This document shows positions 10,084 through 18,962 of a stretch of 64,000 nt of DNA, in pieces (the stretch's first letter is position 1; the number at the start of each line of letters is the position of its first letter). This DNA is from Rhizobium sp. NZLR1 (lineage in GTDB: Bacteria > Pseudomonadota > Alphaproteobacteria > Rhizobiales > Rhizobiaceae), in the NCBI RefSeq assembly GCF_017357385.1, contig NZ_CP071632.1:749501-813500 (forward strand), read 5' to 3'. Under the pieces are notes generated by a model. It searched no databases and was not told the origin of the DNA. It was given only the letters and a program-made list of their open reading frames with translations. The translations under genes were made by a program, and so were the position numbers.

Positions 10084-10497
10084 ATGATCGAAAAGAACCG
10101 CTCCCAGAAGCTCAAGCGATTGCTCTCGGTGCAGCGGCATATCGAAAGGATGGCCGAGAACGATCTGGCCGAAACCAGCCGCCAGCGCGTCGAGGTCAAT
10201 GCGGCGATGGACGACGTCATCCTCGCGCTCGGCTCGATGGACCCGGTCCACCACGCCTTCTCGCAGAATTACGCCGATCGATTCGGCAGGCTCAGCATCA
10301 AGGACCAGCAGCTGACCGGCATGCAGCAGGTCCACGAGATGCGGCTGGCGCGCGAACGCGCCAAGGGGGATCGTTTCGAAGAAGGCATGAAAGAGGCCCT
10401 TGAGGCCGAGCGCCGCGAGGCCGATGACAATGCCGTCTACGATGTCATCGATCAGCAATTCGCAACGCCAGCCTCCAGCAAGCTTCGAAATCCATAG
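10084..10497 (+). CDS. Small coiled-coil protein, FliJ-like
   Basis: A 137-residue, highly charged, helical protein with no hydrophobic segment. Length, position after the export-gate genes and coiled-coil composition resemble FliJ, the export-ATPase stalk and chaperone-escort protein, but sequence similarity cannot be tested here. The ATG at 10084 is chosen because GAGG lies five bases upstream, overlapping the fliR stop. A longer in-frame start inside fliR is less likely. Function assignment is by context. Confidence 0.65.
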   Translation: MIEKNRSQKLKRLLSVQRHIERMAENDLAETSRQRVEVNAAMDDVILALGSMDPVHHAFSQNYADRFGRLSIKDQQLTGMQQVHEMRLARERAKGDRFEEGMKEALEAERREADDNAVYDVIDQQFATPASSKLRNP

Positions 10498-10528
10498 TCG
10501 TTACGATCTTAATTTAGAGGATTGTAAC

Positions 10529-11092
10529 GTGGCTATTTCGCCCCCCAGTGATCTGGTCCTGGATGTTGTCAAAGCTGCCGACCCCATGGAGGTTCAGGCA
10601 GCCCAGGAAAAATTGAAGGCAAATCGTGCGGCCTTTGCTGCAACGAGCCTCGCCGAGAACGGCAAGGGCTTCGCCAATACGGTCGATATTCTCGACCATA
10701 TCGGCCAGAAGAGCGGCGTCAACAATATCCAGAACCGCACCAAGGCTGAGGAAGTGCCGGAAAGCTACCGGAAATTCGAGGCCATGGTTCTGCAGAATTT
10801 CGTCAAGAACATGCTGCCGAGCGAAAGCGACGACGTCTACGGTAAGGGTGCGACCGGCGATATCTGGAAAGGCATGATGGCCGAGCAGCTCGGCAACGTC
10901 ATGGCCAAGGGTGACGGCATCGGCATCGCCAAGCAGATGTACAGCGAGCAGCTGCGCCGGCAGGAAGGCAAGATCGTCAATGCTTCGACCGATAAGGATG
11001 ACCGCAACATTGCGCTCAGCATGATCGACGACTTCCAGCGCAAGACATTTGGCACGCCGACCGCCGAAGCCAAGACCGATAAAACAGGATGA
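10529..11092 (+). CDS. Rod-binding protein, FlgJ N-domain type
   Basis: A 187-residue protein with a FlgJ-type rod-binding domain: FEAMVLQNFVKNMLPSE (from about residue 83) and GDIWKGMMAEQLGNVMAKG match the family pattern. Enteric FlgJ fuses this domain to a muramidase; here the hydrolase is absent, and the transglycosylase at the start of the cluster could supply it. The start is GTG at 10529, preceded by AGAGG at 10516-10520. An in-frame ATG further upstream would overlap the previous gene by about 100 bases and lacks such a site. Confidence 0.75.
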   Translation: MAISPPSDLVLDVVKAADPMEVQAAQEKLKANRAAFAATSLAENGKGFANTVDILDHIGQKSGVNNIQNRTKAEEVPESYRKFEAMVLQNFVKNMLPSESDDVYGKGATGDIWKGMMAEQLGNVMAKGDGIGIAKQMYSEQLRRQEGKIVNASTDKDDRNIALSMIDDFQRKTFGTPTAEAKTDKTG

Positions 11093-11142
11093 ATTTAGGC
11101 CCATTGACCTAAAATGTGAATCCTGTTCTCAATCAGATAGTT

Positions 11143-11193
11143 AGAGCATGATATCGTCCGAAAACCGCGCACACTTTTCGGCGTAATCTCTAA
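11143..11193. repeat. Dispersed palindromic element, family B
   Basis: The stretch begins AGAGCATGATATCGTCCG and contains CCGAAAA ... TTTTCGG as an inverted pair, ending GTAATCTCT. I recognise this layout from memory as a common intergenic repeat of Rhizobium and Sinorhizobium chromosomes. It sits between two genes of the flagellar run and would form a hairpin in the transcript. Confidence 0.5.
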
Positions 11194-11215
11194 ACGACGC
11201 ATAACCGGGGGTACC

Positions 11216-11581
11216 ATGGAAATAGTTTCGAACGAATATAGGATCAAATCCGTTCTCGGACGCCTCGAAATGATCATCGACAATGAGAACACCCGGATCG
11301 GCAACGACCCGCAGTTTGATCTCAAGGTCTCCAATGCGCATAAGAGCCGCTGCCTTTACGAGTTGTCGATGCTGTTCCGCGACACCGATCCGGCCGAGCT
11401 CGCCGCTGCCCATCTCGATCAGTTGCACGGCTTGAAGAAGAAGCTGGTTCTCAATGCCCGTCGTGTCGAGGCGCACCTCGAAGCGGTTCGCGCCGTCGCC
11501 GACCTCCTGAAGAACGCCGTTCAGGACGCCGATGCCGACGGCACCTATTCCCAGGAACAATTCGCCGTGCGTGGAAACTGA
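11216..11581 (+). CDS. Conserved flagellar-cluster protein, FlgN-like candidate
   Basis: A 121-residue helical cytoplasmic protein. It has no signal peptide or membrane segment. Size, helix-rich composition and position in a flagellar operon resemble FlgN, the chaperone of FlgK and FlgL, whose genes lie in this cluster; this is inference, since no diagnostic motif was recognised. GGGGG at 11207-11211 supports the ATG. The stop is immediately followed by the next start. Confidence 0.55.
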   Translation: MEIVSNEYRIKSVLGRLEMIIDNENTRIGNDPQFDLKVSNAHKSRCLYELSMLFRDTDPAELAAAHLDQLHGLKKKLVLNARRVEAHLEAVRAVADLLKNAVQDADADGTYSQEQFAVRGN

Positions 11582-12120
11582 TGATCAAGCTCGTCCTCAC
11601 CGGTGTCTGGGTTTGCGCCATTACCTTGGCATCGGTCTATTTCTCGGTGTACCTGGCGACCGCGCCGGCGCCCGCGGCAACGGACTCCAAGCAGAGCGCG
11701 CTCGAACTGGTGAAGGGTGAAACGATCACGGTGCCGATCATCGGTAACGGCGCGGTGACCGGCTACTTTCTTGGCCGCGTTTCCTTCATGATGAACAAGG
11801 AGATGCTGAAGGGCGTGACGCTGCCGCTGGCCGAGATGACGACGGACGAGCTTTTCAGCCTGCTCGTCGGCAACAAGACGGTCGATATCGCCCACATCAA
11901 ATCCTTCGATCCGAAGGCCTTCCGCGAAGAGATCAAGAAGGGCATGAACGAGCGCCTCGGCGGCGAGTATGTCGCCGACGTGATGCTGGAGCAGCTCGAC
12001 TATCTCTCCAAGGAAGATGTCAAGCAAAGCTCCGCCGGGCAGCCGAAGAAGATGGGCGCACCTATCAAGATCGTCGAGACCGCACCGGCCGGCGAAGCGC
12101 CGGCGGCAGCCGCCCACTAA
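11581..12120 (+). CDS. Membrane-anchored flagellar-cluster protein, FliL-like
   Basis: A 179-residue protein with one N-terminal membrane segment (about residues 4-27) and a periplasmic domain. The part around FREEIKKGMNERLGGEYVAD (residues 119-138) and VMLEQLDYLSK resembles the C-terminal end of FliL-family proteins, which associate with stators at the basal body. It starts at the last base of the preceding stop and ends just before an intrinsic terminator, so it closes the flagellar transcription unit. Exact function is not known from the sequence. Confidence 0.6.
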   Translation: MIKLVLTGVWVCAITLASVYFSVYLATAPAPAATDSKQSALELVKGETITVPIIGNGAVTGYFLGRVSFMMNKEMLKGVTLPLAEMTTDELFSLLVGNKTVDIAHIKSFDPKAFREEIKKGMNERLGGEYVADVMLEQLDYLSKEDVKQSSAGQPKKMGAPIKIVETAPAGEAPAAAAH

Positions 12121-12138
12121 GCGTTATATTGTCGTCGA

Positions 12139-12170
12139 CGAAAAACAGCGCCGCAAGGCGCCGTTTTTCG
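12139..12170 (+). terminator. Intrinsic terminator ending the flagellar gene run
   Basis: CGAAAAAC-AGCGCC, loop GCAA, GGCGCC-GTTTTTCG forms a near-perfect hairpin about 20 bases after the last flagellar stop codon; the T-run lies within the right arm. Confidence 0.75.
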
Positions 12171-12410
12171 TTGGCGCACGTGGTTAATAAACTACTTATA
12201 CGCGCATAAAAATTCAAGGAATTTTCCTAAGGGTTGTTTGAAACCGTCCTGTTATATCAGGTGTCACAGCTTGGCGTATGCTGCCTCCCAAAATCGGGGC
12301 AGCGCCGTCCGGGCTGGACGCGGCCGGTCCTTTCGAGACCTCCGGTGCGGAATTATGGGCTTGTTTTCCGGGATGTCGGGCGCATGCAGCACCCTCGGCA
12401 GGAGGTAGGA

Positions 12411-13250
12411 ATGAATCTGATTGCAAACTTCGCGGTGCTCGCATCGCGGCGGACGATCTTCGATCTGCCGGTCTGCGATCTCGGTTGGGACGACGCCCTC
12501 GTTTTCATCAACGAGCTGGCCTCCATTCCCGTCGGCCAGACCGTGGTTTGCTTCGTCAACGCCCACAACATGCTGACCGCGCTTCACGACGACGAATATT
12601 ACCGGATCATGTCGCACAATCTGGTGCTGCCGGACGGCATCGGCCTCAACATTGCATCGCAGATCGCCCATGGTGCGCCGTTTCCCGCCAATCTGAACGG
12701 CACCGATTTCGTCCCGGCCTTCCTCACCTTTATGGAGGCCCCGCGCCGCATCGGCCTCATCGGCGGCACACGTTCGGTCGTCGTGGCGGCGGCGGAAAAT
12801 TTCCGCCGGCATACACCCTGGCATGAATTCGTCGTTGTTTCCGACGGTTACTTCGACACGGTCGATTCCGCTGTCGTTACCGACGAGCTTGAGCGCCAGA
12901 AGCTCGATATTTTGATTGTCGGCATGGGAACGCCGCTGCAGGAGAAATGGGTCCACGACAATATCCGTGCCGATCATGCGCGCCTGGTGCTGACGGTCGG
13001 CGCTCTGTTCGACTTCGTCTCCGGCGCCGTCCCGCGCGCGCCGAAGACGGTGCGGATGATGCGAATGGAATGGGCTTATCGCCTGCTGCAGGAGCCGACG
13101 CGCCTTTGGCGCCGCTACATCGTCGGCATCCCGATCTTTCTTTTCCATGTCCTTCGCTACCGCTTCCGCCGGCGCGAAAGGATACTCAGCCATCCGGAAG
13201 AGGTCGTGACCACGCTGCAGCCGCGGTCAGACCACAAGAAAGCGAGCTGA
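12411..13250 (+). CDS. WecG/TagA/CpsF-family glycosyltransferase
   Basis: A 279-residue glycosyltransferase that probably transfers a sugar from a nucleotide donor to a lipid-linked intermediate at the inner membrane. Family marks in order: FVNAHNMLTALHDD (about residues 44-57), LPDGIGLN, LIGGTRSVV, VGMGTPLQEKWV and VGALFDFVSGAVPRAP. The ATG at 12411 is preceded by GGAGGT at 12401-12406; a longer frame upstream lacks a comparable site. The next gene encodes a polysaccharide chain-length protein, so both probably serve surface polysaccharide synthesis. The sugar substrate cannot be read from sequence. Confidence 0.85.
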   Translation: MNLIANFAVLASRRTIFDLPVCDLGWDDALVFINELASIPVGQTVVCFVNAHNMLTALHDDEYYRIMSHNLVLPDGIGLNIASQIAHGAPFPANLNGTDFVPAFLTFMEAPRRIGLIGGTRSVVVAAAENFRRHTPWHEFVVVSDGYFDTVDSAVVTDELERQKLDILIVGMGTPLQEKWVHDNIRADHARLVLTVGALFDFVSGAVPRAPKTVRMMRMEWAYRLLQEPTRLWRRYIVGIPIFLFHVLRYRFRRRERILSHPEEVVTTLQPRSDHKKAS

Positions 13251-13252
13251 CG

Positions 13253-13330
13253 CTACAGCGCCGCGCGTCTTTTAAGGCGCGCAAATTTTATCCTTAGATC
13301 GATTCCGATTTAAGGAATGATGCATAATTC
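13253..13330. repeat. Dispersed intergenic element, family A (copy 1)
   Basis: It begins CTACAGCGCCGCGCGTC and includes the block TTCCGATTTAAGGAATGATG near its end. Related sequence recurs at 24716-24820, 59911-59980 and 62147-62188. It contains short inverted repeats (GCGCG...CGCGC). Confidence 0.6.
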
Positions 13331-13441
13331 TTACACGCTGCGGTTAACCATTTCTTTGCCATGATTATTTAGACTGGTTTAATCATCTGCATCCGCGCGG
13401 ATGAGCGAATTCGGCCATCATGTGCATGAGATGTGGCGCAA

Positions 13442-15241
13442 ATGTACGATATCAGGGCCAGAAGCAGTTTTCACGATCGCGCAGCCGCCCGGCCGGCGGC
13501 GCCCGCACTGGCGCGCGCCCATGACGGTCCCTATGGATCGCCCCGGGGAGCGCCCCCGTCGAACCGGCCCGATATCGCGCCGCCCGAGGCCGAACTGCTG
13601 CGCGCCATCGGCCGCGCGCTGGAAGAACAGCGCGCAAAAGCGGCGGCCCCGGCGCCGCTGGTTGATCGCATCGAGACCATCCTCGGCAATCGCCTGCGAG
13701 CCGCCAACGACGTCGGCCATGCGCTTCCTCAGGAACAGGCGCGCCGTGAAGAACCGGCTGCTCCGGCCAGCGAGCCGATGATCTCGCTCGAACCGCTGAC
13801 CGCGATCATTAAGAAACCGGCCGAGCCTCGCCCGGTAGTGCCACGGCGGCGCGTCGGCGGCATTGGTGTTGCAATGATGCTGGCCGCGGCGACGACGATC
13901 GGCGCGGGCCTGCCGGCACTGATGCCGGCTTCGCCAACCCTCTACCGCGCCGAAGCGACGCTTGCGGTGAAGACCGATGCCGCAAGCCGGGCCGCCTTCA
14001 CAGAGGTCGCGGCGAAAGGGCTGATGTCGGCGCGGGTGGTTGCTTCGACGGTCGCCGCCCTGAAACTCGATCACGATCCCGAATTTGCCGGCCCCAGAGC
14101 CAATGCGTTTGGCGTTGCGCTCGATCTCCTCTCTGCGACCGGGGCTGCTGCCGATCCGACCTCGCGCGCCGAGGCGACGTTGAAGCATGCGGTCGAGATA
14201 CTGCCCGATGCCGCCGCCGGGACGATCCTCGTGAGGGTGACGACCGGCGACAGCGGCAAATCCATGCGCATTGCCGCAAGGCTTGCCGAAGCGGTTTCCC
14301 CGCCGGACGGATCCGGCGGCAACGCCGCAACCGACGCCGCCTTGCGCAAGGCCTATGACGAGGCGAAAGCGGAACTGACAGCTTTCACGGCTAAGAGCGG
14401 CGAGGGCAACGTCAAGGTGGCGGTCGATCTTCGCCGTCAGATCGACGGGCTCGATGCCGATCTGAAAGAGGCCGACCAGACTATCCTGGACGCCAAGGCG
14501 CAGGCCGACCGGCTCAAGGCCGCAAAACTTGCCGGGGTGCTCGACGGTTCGTTCCCCTCCGATATGCTCTCGCCGGCGCTGCAGGACTGGCGCGACAAAT
14601 ATGCGGTCGCCAAGACAGCGCTTGCGCAGCTTTCGGCCGAGCTCGGCCCGCGCCATCCACGCCTCTTGCAGCAGCAGGCCGAAACCGATGGTCTGAAGGA
14701 GAATATGGGCAAGGAACTGACCCGTCTTGCCCAGACCGCCAACGTCGCTGCCAAGGCCGCCGTCGATGCGCGCAAGGCCTTGAACGACCGCCGCAACACG
14801 CTGATCGCTCAAAGCCGGGATACCGGTGTCGATCTTTCCCGGCTGACCGAGCTCAGCGACAAGGCGGCGGCCGCGCGTTCTCGCCTGGATGATTCGGCTT
14901 CCGCGTCGGCGGGGACGGTCACCGACGGTCATATCACTCTCATGAAGCCGGCGCTGGCAACGGCGGTATCGGCGCCCGATGGCCTGACCGGCGGCTCGCT
15001 GGCCGGCGCTGCCGCGGGTCTCGTCGCCGGTCTTGCTGCGGCTTTCCTATTGCGCCTCCGCAAACCCATTGCGGCATCCGAAGAGGAAATGTCGGCATCC
15101 TCACCGCTGTCTTCCGCGCCGCCGGCACTGCAAGCGGTCCCGACCACGGTCGACGAGATGGAGGTGCTGCGCTCGGAGATCTCCGGCCTGCGCGACCGGC
15201 TTCGTGTTCATACGTTCGAAGCGCGGCAGCCGCTGCGCTGA
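13442..15241 (+). CDS. Polysaccharide chain-length/export protein (Wzz/GumC/ExoP N-domain type)
   Basis: A 599-residue inner-membrane protein with transmembrane segments at about residues 138-158 and 515-537 and a long, charged, helical periplasmic region between them, the layout of polysaccharide co-polymerases. There is no Walker-type tyrosine-kinase domain after the second segment, only about 60 residues. An unusually long Pro/Ala/Arg-rich cytoplasmic N-terminus of about 135 residues precedes the first membrane helix. ATG 13442 is chosen; GTG at 13433 is an alternative and neither has a strong ribosome site. It probably acts with the upstream glycosyltransferase. A repeat lies between the two genes. 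Confidence 0.75.
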   Translation: MYDIRARSSFHDRAAARPAAPALARAHDGPYGSPRGAPPSNRPDIAPPEAELLRAIGRALEEQRAKAAAPAPLVDRIETILGNRLRAANDVGHALPQEQARREEPAAPASEPMISLEPLTAIIKKPAEPRPVVPRRRVGGIGVAMMLAAATTIGAGLPALMPASPTLYRAEATLAVKTDAASRAAFTEVAAKGLMSARVVASTVAALKLDHDPEFAGPRANAFGVALDLLSATGAAADPTSRAEATLKHAVEILPDAAAGTILVRVTTGDSGKSMRIAARLAEAVSPPDGSGGNAATDAALRKAYDEAKAELTAFTAKSGEGNVKVAVDLRRQIDGLDADLKEADQTILDAKAQADRLKAAKLAGVLDGSFPSDMLSPALQDWRDKYAVAKTALAQLSAELGPRHPRLLQQQAETDGLKENMGKELTRLAQTANVAAKAAVDARKALNDRRNTLIAQSRDTGVDLSRLTELSDKAAAARSRLDDSASASAGTVTDGHITLMKPALATAVSAPDGLTGGSLAGAAAGLVAGLAAAFLLRLRKPIAASEEEMSASSPLSSAPPALQAVPTTVDEMEVLRSEISGLRDRLRVHTFEARQPLR

Positions 15242-15361
15242 ACGAACACTTCCTTGCATTTTTGATATTGCATTGCTGCTTTCCGACAGGATAGGGCGTT
15301 AGCGGGCATTTAACGCTCGCCGACTATCCATAGATTGACGCTAAACAGGGCGGAGAGACGC

Positions 15362-16261
15362 GTGGCGACAGTAATCGACGGCAAGAACGTAGCTGCATCG
15401 GTCATTCAGACGGTCAAGAGCGCGACGGCAGCGCTGGAAAAGAGCAGCGGCGTCACCGCCGGCCTCGCGGTCGTCATCGTCGGCGACGATCCGGCAAGCC
15501 ACGCCTATGTCGGCTCGAAGGGCCGCATGGCCAAGGAATGCGGCTTCAAATCAGTCCAGCACACGCTGCCGGTCGAAACCACCCAGGAGGAGCTGGCAGC
15601 CCTCGTCGCCACCCTCAACGCCGATCCGACGATCCACGGCATCCTGGTGCAATTGCCCCTGCCGAAACCGCTCGACAGTGAGTCGATCATTCAGGCGATC
15701 CTGCCGGAAAAGGATGTCGATGGCCTCAGTATCGCCAATGCCGGCAAGCTCGCCATCGGCGACCTGAAGACCGGACTGGTTTCCTGCACGCCGGCCGGCG
15801 CCATGGTCTTCGTCCGCCGCACCCACGGCGAGGACCTCTCCGGCCTCAGCGCCGTCGTCATCGGCCGCTCCAACCTGTTCGGCAAGCCGATGGCGCAATT
15901 GCTGCTCAACGCCAATGCGACGGTGACGATCGCGCATTCGAGAACCAAGAACCTCGCCGAGGTCTGCCGCAATGCCGACATCCTGGTGGCCGCCGTCGGC
16001 CGGCCGGAGATGGTCAGGGCCGATTGGGTCAAGCCGGGTGCGACGGTCATCGACGTCGGCATCAACCGCGTGGCAGCCCCCGAAAGAGGCGAGGGCAAGA
16101 CCAGGCTCGTCGGCGACGTCGCCTTCGAGGAGGTCTCTGCGGTCGCCAGCACCATCACCCCGGTTCCGGGCGGCGTCGGGCCGATGACCATCGCCATGCT
16201 GATGGCCAATACCGTCATCGCCGCCCATCGCGCTGCAGGACAGACCCCGCCGCAGTTCTGA
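15362..16261 (+). CDS. folD: Bifunctional methylenetetrahydrofolate dehydrogenase/cyclohydrolase FolD
   Basis: A 299-residue cytoplasmic enzyme that converts 5,10-methylene-THF to 10-formyl-THF. The active-site region [14 protein letters not shown] (catalytic Lys), the segment [32 protein letters not shown] (NADP-binding) and [11 protein letters not shown] are all present. Length fits the family. GTG 15362 follows a GGAGAG-type site; a TTG 27 bases upstream is less convincing. The stop abuts the stop of the convergent aglR with no base between. Confidence 0.95.
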   Translation: MATVIDGKNVAASVIQTVKSATAALEKSSGVTAGLAVVIVGDDPASHAYVGSKGRMAKECGFKSVQHTLPVETTQEELAALVATLNADPTIHGILVQLPLPKPLDSESIIQAILPEKDVDGLSIANAGKLAIGDLKTGLVSCTPAGAMVFVRRTHGEDLSGLSAVVIGRSNLFGKPMAQLLLNANATVTIAHSRTKNLAEVCRNADILVAAVGRPEMVRADWVKPGATVIDVGINRVAAPERGEGKTRLVGDVAFEEVSAVASTITPVPGGVGPMTIAMLMANTVIAAHRAAGQTPPQF

Positions 16262-17290
16262 TTATGGCTGCTGCGGGGCAGGGCCGGTTGAGGCTCTGAC
16301 GATCAGTTCCGTCTTCCAGAGCTCCTGATCGGGAAAGGGGCCTGCCTGCTTCACCGTGCCGATCAGCCGCTGCGCGATGCGAACGCCGGCGGCCCTGAGC
16401 GAGGAGCGCGTCGTCGTCAGCGGCACGGAGAAGTTTTCCGGCTTCAACAGCGGCAGCACGTCGTCATGGGCGATCAGCGAGATATCCTCGCCGAGCCGCA
16501 ATCCCGCCTGGTTGACCGCGCGGATGGCGCCGAGCGCCAGCACCGTGCTGGAGCAGAGGATGGCCGTTGGCCGCTCCGGCAGCTGCAGGAAGTGTTCCAT
16601 CGCCAGCAGACCTTGCTCGTCCGTCATCAGCGCATGGCTGACGCAATCCTCGTCGAGCGTCAGCCCGCGCTCGGCAAGCGCTGATATGATGCCGTTCTTC
16701 CTGCGGATGGCGAAATCGAGATGTATTGGCCCGTTCATTAGCGCAAAGCGCGTATGGCCGAGCTGCAGCAAGAGCCGCGTCGCATCGTAGAAGGCGCCCT
16801 CATTGTCGATGTCGAGATAGGGATAGTCGGGCTCCGAGCCGAAGGATCGGCCGTGCACGACATAGGGCATGGAGAGCGATTTCAGCATGGCGAGCCGCGG
16901 GTCGTGGCCGCGCATATAGGCGACGAACAGCGCATCGACATTGCCGCTGATCGCAAGGCGCCTGAGCGCCGCAACCTCGTCGTCCGGGTCGGCCGGCATG
17001 ATGACGAAGTGGAAGTCGTGGCGCACGGCCTCTTCGCCGAGCCCGGCCAGGAATTCACCGAAATGCACGTCGGACTGGTGGCCGGGCGCCGTCGGCATGA
17101 CGAGGCCGATCGAGCCGGCCTTGCCGGTCGCAAGCCTCTGCGCCGCCTTGTTCGGCCGGTATCCGGTTTCCTTGACAGCTTGAAGCACGCGCTCCCGGGT
17201 CGCCTCGTTGACCTCGGGATAGCCGTTGAGCGCTCGGCTCACCGTCGTCTGCGACAGCCCCAGCAATTCCGATAGCTGTTTGAGATTCAC
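16262..17290 (-). CDS. aglR: LacI-family repressor of the alpha-glucoside operon, AglR
   Basis: A 342-residue regulator with an N-terminal LacI helix-turn-helix (LSELLGLSQTTVSRALNGYP, residues 6-25; hinge helix near YRPNKAAQRLATG) and a periplasmic-binding-protein-like sugar domain. The start is GTG at 17290, with GGGAGG upstream. It is divergent from aglE, as in Sinorhizobium meliloti, and two copies of a LacI-type palindrome lie in the shared intergenic region. It probably represses the agl genes until an alpha-glucoside such as sucrose, maltose or trehalose, or a derivative, is bound; the inducer is inferred from the family. Confidence 0.9.
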   Translation of the reverse strand: MNLKQLSELLGLSQTTVSRALNGYPEVNEATRERVLQAVKETGYRPNKAAQRLATGKAGSIGLVMPTAPGHQSDVHFGEFLAGLGEEAVRHDFHFVIMPADPDDEVAALRRLAISGNVDALFVAYMRGHDPRLAMLKSLSMPYVVHGRSFGSEPDYPYLDIDNEGAFYDATRLLLQLGHTRFALMNGPIHLDFAIRRKNGIISALAERGLTLDEDCVSHALMTDEQGLLAMEHFLQLPERPTAILCSSTVLALGAIRAVNQAGLRLGEDISLIAHDDVLPLLKPENFSVPLTTTRSSLRAAGVRIAQRLIGTVKQAGPFPDQELWKTELIVRASTGPAPQQP

Positions 17291-17356
17291 CTGCTATGCT
17301 TCCTCCCGGCCCGCCCGTCGGCCGTCTTCAAAAGGCCTGCCGCCTCCCAGTGGCAT

Positions 17357-17370
17357 CCAAAGCGCTTTCA
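17357..17370. promoter_or_regulatory. LacI-type operator, copy 1 (aglR side)
   Basis: AAAGCGCTTT (17359-17368) is a perfect palindrome with the central CG typical of LacI/GalR sites. It lies about 70 bases upstream of the aglR start and matches the copy at 17520-17531. Confidence 0.75.
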
Positions 17371-17519
17371 ATTATGTAGCATTTGGTGCGATTGACTCAA
17401 GAAAAATCGCTCCATATTTCCCGATAACCGCCGTTGCGCCACCGTACAGGCGCGTTCACGGCGGGGTTCTCGTGAAATGACTTGACTCCATTCCACCGAA
17501 AATGGAATGAGTTAGGTGT

Positions 17520-17531
17520 CAAAGCGCTTTG
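17520..17531. promoter_or_regulatory. LacI-type operator, copy 2 (aglE side)
   Basis: CAAAGCGCTTTG is a perfect 12-bp palindrome 58 bases upstream of the aglE ATG. It shares its 10-bp core with the copy 162 bases away. Paired sites suggest repression by looping or separate control of aglR and aglE. Confidence 0.8.
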
Positions 17532-17588
17532 AAATTTCCTTTTAAAGGGAATTCGGCGCGGTTGGGATTGTGATGGGAGGTTGATCAC

Positions 17589-18950
17589 ATGAAAAAGTCA
17601 TTTTTGATGGGCGTTGCCGTGGCAGCGCTTTTTGCCGGTGCTGCGTCCGCGGCCGATCTGAAATTTGCCCCGGGACAGGATTCCAAGTTCAACTGGAAGA
17701 GCTATGACGAATTCAAGGCCGCTCATGCCGATCTGAAGGGGCAGCCCCTGACGATCTTCGGGCCGTGGCGCGGCGAGGACGAGGCGTTCTTCATGAGCGT
17801 TCTTGCCTATTTCACCGAAGCGACCGGCATCGAAGCCAAATACTCCTCTTCCGAAAACTACGAACAGCAGATCGTCATCGACACGCAGGCAGGCTCACCA
17901 CCGAACATCGCCGTTCTGCCGCAGCCCGGCCTCCTCGCCGACCTCGCCAGCAAGGGCTACCTGACGCCGCTCGGCGACGAAAACTCCAAGTGGATCAAGG
18001 ACAATTACGGCGCCGGCGACAGCTGGGTCGGTTACGGCACCTATAAGGGCAAGGACGGCAAGGAAGCCTTCTACGCCTTCCCTTATAAGGCCGACGTGAA
18101 GTCGCTGGTCTGGTACGTTCCGGAGAACTTCGAGGAAGCCGGCTACAAGATCCCGACGACCATGGAAGAGCTGCATGCCCTGACCGACCAGATCGTCAAG
18201 GATGGCGGCGTTCCCTGGTGCATCGGTCTTGGCTCAGGCGGCGCCACTGGCTGGCCGGCCACAGACTGGGTCGAGGACATCATGCTGCGCACCCAGCCGC
18301 CGGAAGCCTATGACAAGTGGACGACCAACGAGCTGAAGTTCACCGATCCGGCCGTTATTGCCGCGATCGACGAGTTCGGCAAGTTTGCCAAGAACGAGAA
18401 ATACGTCGATGGCGGCGTCGCGGCTGTGGCCTCGACCGATTTCCGCGATAGCCCGAAGGGCCTCTTCGCGGTTCCGCCGAAATGCTACATGCACCATCAG
18501 GCCTCGTTCATCCCATCCTTCTTCCCCGAGGGCACGAAGCTCGGCCAGGATGCCGACTTCTTCTACATGCCGACCTTTGCTTCCCACCCAGAACTCGGCA
18601 AGCCGGTTCTCGGCGCCGGCACGCTCGTTTCGATCACCAAGGATTCGAAGGCGGCTCGTGCTTTCATCGACTTCCTGAAGACCCCGATCGCGCATGAGGT
18701 CTGGATGGCGCAGTCGAGCTTCTTGACGCCGTACAAGGGTGTCGGCACCGAGGCCTATGCCAACCCGCAAATGAAGAAGGAAGGCGAGATCCTGACCTCC
18801 GCCACCACCTTCCGTTTCGACGGTTCCGACCTGATGCCGGGCAAGATCGGCGCCGGCGCCTTCTGGACGGGCATGGTCGATTTCGTCGGCGGCAAGTCGG
18901 CTCAAGATGCTGCTGGCGAAATCCAGAGCGCCTGGGACGGCATCAAGTAA
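17589..18950 (+). CDS. aglE: Alpha-glucoside ABC transporter, periplasmic binding protein AglE
   Basis: A 453-residue secreted solute-binding protein of the family 1 (MalE-like) type. A signal peptide (MKKSFLMGVAVAALFAGAAS, then cleavage near ASA-AD) is followed by two-lobed binding-protein features: FGPWRGEDEAFFMSVLAYF near the N-terminus and SFLTPYKGVGTEAY towards the C-terminus. TGGGAGG lies just upstream of the ATG. It is first in aglEFGAK. AglE captures sucrose, maltose, trehalose and related sugars in Sinorhizobium meliloti; the substrate here is inferred from synteny. Confidence 0.93.
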   Translation: MKKSFLMGVAVAALFAGAASAADLKFAPGQDSKFNWKSYDEFKAAHADLKGQPLTIFGPWRGEDEAFFMSVLAYFTEATGIEAKYSSSENYEQQIVIDTQAGSPPNIAVLPQPGLLADLASKGYLTPLGDENSKWIKDNYGAGDSWVGYGTYKGKDGKEAFYAFPYKADVKSLVWYVPENFEEAGYKIPTTMEELHALTDQIVKDGGVPWCIGLGSGGATGWPATDWVEDIMLRTQPPEAYDKWTTNELKFTDPAVIAAIDEFGKFAKNEKYVDGGVAAVASTDFRDSPKGLFAVPPKCYMHHQASFIPSFFPEGTKLGQDADFFYMPTFASHPELGKPVLGAGTLVSITKDSKAARAFIDFLKTPIAHEVWMAQSSFLTPYKGVGTEAYANPQMKKEGEILTSATTFRFDGSDLMPGKIGAGAFWTGMVDFVGGKSAQDAAGEIQSAWDGIK

Positions 18951-18962
18951 TCCTCAAAAATT

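Noticed and set aside
13253..13330. A CRISPR-like or phage attachment repeat
   Set aside because: Copies are far apart, differ in length, and have no regular spacers, integrase or cas genes nearby.
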